64,000 nucleotides of DNA. It comes from Hydrogenovibrio sp. JE_KL2 (GTDB lineage: Bacteria > Pseudomonadota > Gammaproteobacteria > Thiomicrospirales > Thiomicrospiraceae). Where the stretch lies: NCBI RefSeq assembly GCF_009296185.1, contig NZ_WBJR01000006.1, forward strand, positions 62,001 to 126,000. Direction: 5' to 3'. This document shows positions 58,255-64,000 of this stretch, in pieces. The notes under the pieces were generated by a model. It was not told the origin of the DNA. It was given only the letters and a program-made list of their open reading frames with translations, and made no database searches. Numbering within the stretch: the first letter of the stretch is position 1; each line of letters starts with the position of its first letter. Position numbers and translations under genes: made by a program.

Positions 58255-59401
58255 CTTGCTCTCCTTTTGCCGTTAAATCTTTTTGCGCAATTTGAGTCAA
58301 ATAGGTACGGAAGACCTCTTCATAATGCTCATTTGGCAATAAGAAGGCATCATGGCCATGGCGGGACTCGATTTCGGCATAACTGACATCCGCATCATTG
58401 TCGAGTAGTGCTTTGACGATTTCATGTGAGCGTTCCGGTGAAAAGCGCCAGTCGGTGGTGAAGGCGATGACCAGAAATTTTGCTGTCGTATGGGATAAAG
58501 CTTTCGTTAAGTCGTCGCCATACTCCGAAGCCGGGTCGAAATAGTCTAGTGCTTTTGTCATCAACAAATAGGTGTTGGCATCAAAATTCTGTTTGGTGGC
58601 GAACTTTTCCCCTTGGTAGCGTAGGTAACTTTCTACTTGGAACTCGACTTCAAAGTTGTAGTTCAGTTTGCCTTCACGCAATTCACGACCGAATTTTGTT
58701 CCCATCAAATCATCGGATAAATAGGTTAGGTGACCGAGCATTCGAGCCAGAGCCAAGCCACGTTTTGGCGTGGTTCCGGCTTCAATGAAGCGTCCATCAT
58801 GAAACTCAGGGTCAGTCATGATTGCGCGGCGAGCTACCTCGTTAAAAGCGATATTCTGTGCCGAAAGTTTTGGTGCCGATGCAATGACAATGGCATGTTT
58901 GATTTTATCCGGGAAATCGATTGCCCATTGCATGACCTGCATACCGCCCATCGATCCACCAATCACTGCTGACCATGCATCAATTCCCAAGTGCTGGCGT
59001 AATTCGTTCTGGCTGTTCACCCAATCCTTACAGGTCACAATCGGGAAATCAGGACCATAGACACGACCGGTTGCAGGGTTAGTGCTAGCAGGGCCAGAAG
59101 AGCCATGACAGCCCCCTAGATTGTTGGAGCAAACGACAAAGAATTGGTCAGTATCAATGACCTTTCCTGGGCCGATATAGTCATCCCACCAACCAGGGTT
59201 TTTATCCCCTTCATGAAAGCCCGCGACATGCTGATGACCGCTCAAGGCATGGCATATCAGAATAGCATTTGATTTCTCCGCGTTAAGGGAGCCATAAGTT
59301 TCATAAGCAATGTCGTATTCAGACAATACGGAACCGCACACCATGTTTAAAGGTGTGGAGACATGCAATGTTTGGGAACTGACGATACCGACCGATTTCA
59401 T
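58247..59401 (-). CDS. metX: homoserine O-acyltransferase MetX
   Basis: Acylates the hydroxyl of homoserine at the start of methionine synthesis. The 384 residues form an alpha/beta hydrolase with nucleophile Ser in GGSMGGMQ, and catalytic Asp and His near the end ([11 protein letters not shown] and [11 protein letters not shown]). Acetyl- and succinyl-CoA forms share this fold; co-occurrence with MetW often goes with succinyl specificity in gammaproteobacteria, but the sequence read alone does not settle it. Confidence 0.94.
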   Translation of the reverse strand: MKSVGIVSSQTLHVSTPLNMVCGSVLSEYDIAYETYGSLNAEKSNAILICHALSGHQHVAGFHEGDKNPGWWDDYIGPGKVIDTDQFFVVCSNNLGGCHGSSGPASTNPATGRVYGPDFPIVTCKDWVNSQNELRQHLGIDAWSAVIGGSMGGMQVMQWAIDFPDKIKHAIVIASAPKLSAQNIAFNEVARRAIMTDPEFHDGRFIEAGTTPKRGLALARMLGHLTYLSDDLMGTKFGRELREGKLNYNFEVEFQVESYLRYQGEKFATKQNFDANTYLLMTKALDYFDPASEYGDDLTKALSHTTAKFLVIAFTTDWRFSPERSHEIVKALLDNDADVSYAEIESRHGHDAFLLPNEHYEEVFRTYLTQIAQKDLTAKGEQDV

Positions 59402-59431
59402 GGGCGTTATTTTACTCGATTCTATAGGGGA

Positions 59432-60001
59432 TTAAGAAACTAATCCTTGGCCGATTTGTGCAATGGAACCGACTACAACGATTTGAATAAGTTTGATGAC
59501 AAGAATCGCAACCAGAGGCGATAAATCCAATCCGCTAATCGTAGGAACGACACGCTGAAATGGACGCAATATCGGTTCTGCAAGTTGATAGAAGATCGCC
59601 ACATTCGGGTTATAGCCCTGAACCACCCAGCTCAAAATGGCTTGAATGATGATAATCCAGAACATCATGTCCAATATTTGATTTAACAGTTCGGTAATGG
59701 AATAGATGACAATCAGCAGGATACTGTAGTCACGACCCCCTAACCAGCCAATCAGGTAGGCGGAAATACCTTCAATTACCAATGCAGTGAGTAGGGCACT
59801 CCAGTCCCAACGTCCTCTTAGCGCAAGTACTTTATTGAACGGCACGCAAAGTGGATTGGTGATTTTTGCGATAAAAGTGACAATGGGGTGGCGCCAATCA
59901 ACATAAGCTGCTCTAAGTAAGAATCTTAGAATCAGCGAGAATACGATTAATCCGGCAATAAACTGGATTAAGAACAATCCGCCTTGACCTACTGGTGACA
60001 T
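59432..60001 (-). CDS. YggT-family membrane protein
   Basis: A 189-residue inner-membrane protein of two YggT repeats, with hydrophobic stretches near 6-28, 66-90, 95-120 and 155-180. Each repeat ends in an NPxxxPF-like or EPILRPF motif (TNPLCVPFNK and AEPILRPFQR). Function is poorly known; it is conserved beside proC. GGAGA ribosome site before the ATG, 42 bases after proC. Confidence 0.9.
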   Translation of the reverse strand: MSPVGQGGLFLIQFIAGLIVFSLILRFLLRAAYVDWRHPIVTFIAKITNPLCVPFNKVLALRGRWDWSALLTALVIEGISAYLIGWLGGRDYSILLIVIYSITELLNQILDMMFWIIIIQAILSWVVQGYNPNVAIFYQLAEPILRPFQRVVPTISGLDLSPLVAILVIKLIQIVVVGSIAQIGQGLVS

Positions 60002-60043
60002 AATCTTCTCCGTTTGTGTGTTTTGATACGACTGATCAAGTGT

Positions 60044-60901
60044 TTAATGCTGTTCCAATTTTTTCGGTGGCGGGCAGTCGGAAAGTTCATCTGCCAGCGT
60101 TTCCGCACGAAGTTTAGCACACATCATTGCTTCTGCAACAATGTCCTCTAGGCGATTGTTTTCAAAAGATTGAATTGCCTTTTCAGTGGTGCCGTTCGGT
60201 GAGGTTACGTTTTTGCGTAATTGTGAACAGTCATCGGAACTCTCTAGTGCCATTTTTGCAGCACCAAATGCGGTTTGAATGGTGAGGATTCTAGCGGCTT
60301 GTTCGCTTAGCCCCATACCTTGAGCGGCTTTTTGCATGGCCTCCATAAATAGAAAATAGTATGCAGGCCCAGAACCGGATACAGCGGTAACGGTATCCAA
60401 GTCTGCTTCAGTATTGACCCATACGGTGATGCCAACCGCTCTAAGAATGTTTTCAGCCTGACTTTTTTGTTCTTCGGAAACGAACTCGTTTGCGTAAAGT
60501 CCGGTGGCGCCACTTTGAATCATTGCCGGTGTGTTTGGCATGCAGCGCACAACGGCAATCTTGCCGCCAAGCCAGCGCACAATATCGGTAGCGCGAACAC
60601 CCGCAGCGACAGAAATAATAAGAGGGTTTTTCTGTTGGGTGGCATCACAGACTTCGGTGCAAACGTTCTGCAAAACTTGAGGTTTTATGGCTAAAACGAT
60701 GATGTCGGATTGGGCTACCGCAGAAGCATTATCTTCCAGGCAGGCGATGCCTAGAGTCTGGGAAATGGATTGTCTTTTGGATTCGGTTGGATCGGTGGCA
60801 ATGATATTGGCTGCGGGAAAACCGCTCGCTAAAAGCCCTTTGATCAAGCTAATCGCCATATTGCCCGAACCGATAAAACTGATTTTGATGTTAGAGTTCA
60901 T
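60044..60901 (-). CDS. proC: pyrroline-5-carboxylate reductase
   Basis: Last step of proline synthesis. It is 285 residues from the ATG at 60901, which has AGGGAG eleven bases upstream; the GTG at 60913 would sit on that ribosome site. FIGSGNMA binds NADPH, and the C-terminal signature SPNGTTEKAI is present. Heads the proC-yggT-metX-metW run, a common gammaproteobacterial order. Confidence 0.96.
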   Translation of the reverse strand: MNSNIKISFIGSGNMAISLIKGLLASGFPAANIIATDPTESKRQSISQTLGIACLEDNASAVAQSDIIVLAIKPQVLQNVCTEVCDATQQKNPLIISVAAGVRATDIVRWLGGKIAVVRCMPNTPAMIQSGATGLYANEFVSEEQKSQAENILRAVGITVWVNTEADLDTVTAVSGSGPAYYFLFMEAMQKAAQGMGLSEQAARILTIQTAFGAAKMALESSDDCSQLRKNVTSPNGTTEKAIQSFENNRLEDIVAEAMMCAKLRAETLADELSDCPPPKKLEQH

Positions 60902-60957
60902 TGTGTTAACCACTCCCTGTTGGTATTAGCGGCTAACACAATGCAACTGAGTGGCTT

Positions 60958-63747
60958 CTAAAACTCTCCCCATTCATCGCCGCTTTCCATTTTTGGTGTG
61001 GAAGGTGGCGGTGTTTGCGTGTCCGCATCGCTATGAAGATTGCTATCAGAAGCCAGTTCACGTGCTGCCGCTATTTTTGGCTTGTCAGTGGATGATTTTA
61101 CCGAATTTGACGTCGCTGAAACAGTCTTTGTAACAGGTTTTGGTTGAGAAGTGTGGCTGGTTTCCGCACCGCCCATGGCAATGTCTTTTTCAAGCGCGGT
61201 GATTTTATCAATGACATCTAGGCTCATGGCTTCCAGTTTATCCGTTTCCTCCGTGGCCTTTTCGATGTCACCGACATCTACTAAATCTAGTACCGAACCG
61301 ATAAAAGCATGCAAGTTCGCATGAGCTTGCTCAAGTACAGCATAAGTGGATAGATGACTAACCACCTTACCTGGGCCGTAAATCCACTTCCCAAGAGCGC
61401 ATTGGGAGCCATCGGAAGCCGTGTTTCGGTCAAAATCAATCTCGACATGGTTGATATAGGCCCTAACCTTGACGCGCCACTGTCTGTGTGCACGACGTGC
61501 GCTAGAGAAGTCGAATCCCATTGTCTCCGCAGGGGTATAGATATGAGACATGAATTCATTGATTGTGAAAGCAGATACCGTGTGATCCATTGCCTCAGCC
61601 ATATTGCCAAGCTGCTCTGCGGTCGCAGTCGATTCTTCCACTAAAGCGGCGTTTTGTTGCACGGCGCCGTCAATGCTGGTGATGGCTAAGTTAACCTGTC
61701 CAACACCTTCTGATTGCTCATGGCTGGAAGCCGCGATTTCTTCAATAATGTGATTAACCTTGTTGATGGAGTCAGCGATACCATTCAACGCGTCACCAGA
61801 GTTTTTGACATGCTGTGTTCCTTCGGAAACTTTTTGTACCGTGTCTTCAATCAGTTTGCGAATATCTTTCGCCGCATCCGCCGATTTCCCGGCGAGATTT
61901 CTAACCTCTCCGGCAACCACGGCAAAGCCGCGACCATGTTCTCCGGCACGGGCCGCTTCGACTGCTGCGTTGAGTGCTAGCAGATTTGTCTGGAAGGCGA
62001 TGTTGTCAATCAAGCTGATGATGTCGTTAATTTTTTGGCTGGATTCATGGATTTGTTCCATGGAAGCAATGGCATTTTCCATGACGGTAACGCCATTAGC
62101 TGCCTGTTGGGCGCTTTGTTTAGTAACGTTGCTGGCTTCGATGGCATTGTCGGCGTTCTGTTTTACTGTAGATGTCATTTGCTCCATGCTGGCAGCCGTT
62201 TCTTCAATGGATGCGGCTTGTTCTTGTGTGCGGTCATTGAGCTCCATGCTGGATTGGCTGATTTCCTGAGAACTTCCTTTTACACTGTGGATAGCATTTT
62301 TGGTTTGGCCAATCAAAGAACCAAGGTTGTCCACTGCAACGTTCAGGGCGTCTTGTAGTAAAGCGAATCGACCATGCGCCTTGCTGTGAATATGCTGTGT
62401 CAGGTTGCCTTCGGACATAGACATGGCAAGTTGAATGGCTTCATTAATCGGTGCTTCCAAGGTGTCAAGCAATTCGTTGATGGATTGGCTTACCTCAAAA
62501 GTCACGCCGCTGATTTTCGAGGTGTCTATGCGTTGATCCAATATGCCGAACTTAATCAAATCTATGGTGTGTTTGACTTCTTTAAGAATGGTGAGGTCTT
62601 GTGTATGGTCAATCCACTCTACAATAGTGCCTATACGAGAGCCTGTACGGTCTTTCACCGCCATAACATTCAATTCGAATTGTAAGTCGCTGACGGATAT
62701 ATTTGTTTTCATTTCATCAGACACTTGGTCAAACAAGGCACGATCATGTGCAGGATTTTTATGGAAAATGTCTAGGTTCGAGCCAACCAGTGTTCTGGTG
62801 TCAAAACCAGGAAACTCTGATTTGAACTGCTCGGCATTTTTTTCGAAAAGCTCCTTTAGCCGTTCATTCATATAGGTGATGTTATAGTTTTTGTCTGCCA
62901 TCATCACATTACTGTTGGTTTTGTCGAGAACAGTCTGTATTTGATGAGCTTTATCCAACTGTGATGCAGTCTCTTCGCAGCTGGCCAAGTAAGCCAATGA
63001 AATGGATTCCATGCTTTTGATGAGTTTGCCAGATGACGATCTTGGGTTAACGTTTTTAGAATTTAGAATGTCGCCATTAGCAAGATGCAACAGTTGCTTT
63101 GTGAACTTTGCATAGTTTCGCTCTTGTTTCAGTCCTACCCAAACCAGCGAGAAAAATAAAAGTGCCAATCCCACATATTCGAGGGCAACATGGGCGCCTA
63201 AGAATTTGGATGCAATGATTGGCAGTAGGCCAATAAAAGCAATGATGGGGAGGAGAATGGTCAGTTTTGTGCCCGCGAAAATATTGAACTTTTGCCAGTT
63301 GAATCCGTAATAAATTTGCCCATAGTAAATACGAGCTTTGCCAGAAGCGATATCTTGATAGGCTTGGGTTGCAGCTTTTTTCTGCTCTTCATCAATGGAT
63401 GATCTAACCGATATGTACCCAATGGGTTTGCCATTGGCAAAAATCGGGGTGGCTTGCGCCAGAACCCAGTAGAACTCCCCGTTTTTTCGACGATTTTTAA
63501 CAAGCTGGCACCAAGTAAGTCCTTGTTTCAGCGTTTTCCACATATCTTCAAATACCACAGGGGGAACATCTGGGTGTCGAATGATATTGTGGGGTTGTCC
63601 GATTAGTTCGCTACGAGTAAATCCACTTGCAGCTTCAAATGCATCGTTGCATTCGATAATGTTTCCTACTAAATCGGTTTTTGAGACGAGATGAATGTTT
63701 TTTGGAACCAGGTATTCTTCGTTGATTACAGGTTGATTGTTTCTCAT
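60958..63747 (-). CDS. Aer-like chemoreceptor with PAS and zinc-binding CZB domain
   Basis: A 929-residue transducer. The N-terminal PAS (about 20-125, with [17 protein letters not shown]) resembles the FAD-PAS of Aer, a redox/oxygen sensor. A double membrane segment follows (about 150-205), then a second PAS (about 265-380), a linker and the MCP signalling domain with its conserved tip near 580-625. After that comes a CZB domain (about 755-850), with the zinc pattern [11 protein letters not shown] and CALGKWIYG. The last 80 residues are low-complexity. CZB domains can sense zinc or hypochlorite, so it may integrate energy state and zinc/oxidant signals. Confidence 0.92.
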   Translation of the reverse strand: MRNNQPVINEEYLVPKNIHLVSKTDLVGNIIECNDAFEAASGFTRSELIGQPHNIIRHPDVPPVVFEDMWKTLKQGLTWCQLVKNRRKNGEFYWVLAQATPIFANGKPIGYISVRSSIDEEQKKAATQAYQDIASGKARIYYGQIYYGFNWQKFNIFAGTKLTILLPIIAFIGLLPIIASKFLGAHVALEYVGLALLFFSLVWVGLKQERNYAKFTKQLLHLANGDILNSKNVNPRSSSGKLIKSMESISLAYLASCEETASQLDKAHQIQTVLDKTNSNVMMADKNYNITYMNERLKELFEKNAEQFKSEFPGFDTRTLVGSNLDIFHKNPAHDRALFDQVSDEMKTNISVSDLQFELNVMAVKDRTGSRIGTIVEWIDHTQDLTILKEVKHTIDLIKFGILDQRIDTSKISGVTFEVSQSINELLDTLEAPINEAIQLAMSMSEGNLTQHIHSKAHGRFALLQDALNVAVDNLGSLIGQTKNAIHSVKGSSQEISQSSMELNDRTQEQAASIEETAASMEQMTSTVKQNADNAIEASNVTKQSAQQAANGVTVMENAIASMEQIHESSQKINDIISLIDNIAFQTNLLALNAAVEAARAGEHGRGFAVVAGEVRNLAGKSADAAKDIRKLIEDTVQKVSEGTQHVKNSGDALNGIADSINKVNHIIEEIAASSHEQSEGVGQVNLAITSIDGAVQQNAALVEESTATAEQLGNMAEAMDHTVSAFTINEFMSHIYTPAETMGFDFSSARRAHRQWRVKVRAYINHVEIDFDRNTASDGSQCALGKWIYGPGKVVSHLSTYAVLEQAHANLHAFIGSVLDLVDVGDIEKATEETDKLEAMSLDVIDKITALEKDIAMGGAETSHTSQPKPVTKTVSATSNSVKSSTDKPKIAAARELASDSNLHSDADTQTPPPSTPKMESGDEWGEF

Positions 63748-63908
63748 ATGCTCGTACTTCGCGTAGTTGAAATGGTTGTATTAAAAAATAATTATTTATT
63801 TATATAACGATGTCATATTAAAGTAATAAACCTACTTTTTTTAGCGTTTTTGCTTAGAAGTTGATAAAACTTTTTTGGGGGCTATGAACTTAACTTATTG
63901 AATTTTAT

Positions 63909-63934
63909 TAAAGTTCTAAAAAAACGGTCGATAA
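63909..63934 (+). promoter_or_regulatory. candidate sigma28 promoter near the window end
   Basis: TAAAGTTC (63909-63916), then GTCGATAA (63927-63934), 14 bases between TAAA and the -10 box. One mismatch to each half of the FliA consensus. It points right, to a gene beyond the window. Nothing else was found between 63748 and 64000. Confidence 0.4.
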
Positions 63935-64000
63935 AGAGTTAAACAGAATAATAAAATCCGCTCACACGGATGTTTAAGCACTCAATAGGATGTGACGTTC

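Overview
The window is 64 kb of bacterial chromosome with moderate G+C. It carries about 60 tightly packed protein genes, two tRNA genes and no rRNA. Gene content and order point to a motile gammaproteobacterium: ispB | rplU-rpmA-obgE-proB, glyQ-glyS-gmhB-plsC, hemA-prfA-prmC, tRNA-Gln-prs-rplY-pth-ychF, lptM-lysA and proC-yggT-metX-metW. My impression from protein character is a Thiomicrospira/Hydrogenovibrio-like member of the Piscirickettsiaceae, but no autotrophy or sulfur-oxidation operon lies in the window to prove it.

Layout. 1-7.7 kb: an orphan protein behind a sigma28-like promoter, octaprenyl diphosphate synthase, ribosomal proteins L21/L27, the GTPase ObgE, ProB, then groES-groEL under a perfect CIRCE operator. 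7.8-11.6 kb: an iron-uptake cassette (TonB-dependent siderophore receptor, PepSY membrane protein, small membrane protein) behind a Fur-like box. 11.7-21.7 kb: argC, erpA, citrate synthase, anmK and an M23 endopeptidase, tusA, glycyl-tRNA synthetase, and a gmhB/plsC pair. 21.7-25.9 kb: an unusual MotA plus two OmpA-type proteins cassette, facing a chemoreceptor gene. 26-34.6 kb: ung, pdxH, parE, two PilZ proteins, a metal-binding protein, parC and a conventional motA-motB pair. 34.6-44.3 kb: moeB-like, prmC, prfA, hemA, a TPR lipoprotein, tRNA-Gln, prs, rplY, pth, ychF.

44.5-47.45 kb is a 2.9-kb relic island in the 3' end of tRNA-Met, bounded by 47-bp perfect direct repeats. It holds the tail of a DUF927-type replication protein, TGGGGCA iterons, a GhoS-like (DUF2622) protein, a three-helix membrane protein, a Fic AMP-transferase with a winged helix, and three exact-length 70-bp repeats upstream of fic that look like an operator array. 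No integrase remains.

47.7-64 kb: a membrane diguanylate cyclase, an H-protein-like protein without the lipoyl lysine, rlmI, an orphan, lysA/lptM, an esterase, two tPilZ-like proteins around a small protein, metW/metX/yggT/proC, and an Aer-like chemoreceptor with a zinc-binding CZB domain. Motility and c-di-GMP signalling are over-represented: two stator cassettes, two chemoreceptors, four PilZ-type proteins and one GGDEF protein.

A dispersed 18-bp element, AAAATCTRCCAGGTTGGG, occurs intergenically nine times at six sites (three as inverted pairs), always just past gene 3' ends. It probably acts in transcription termination or is a REP-like mobile repeat.
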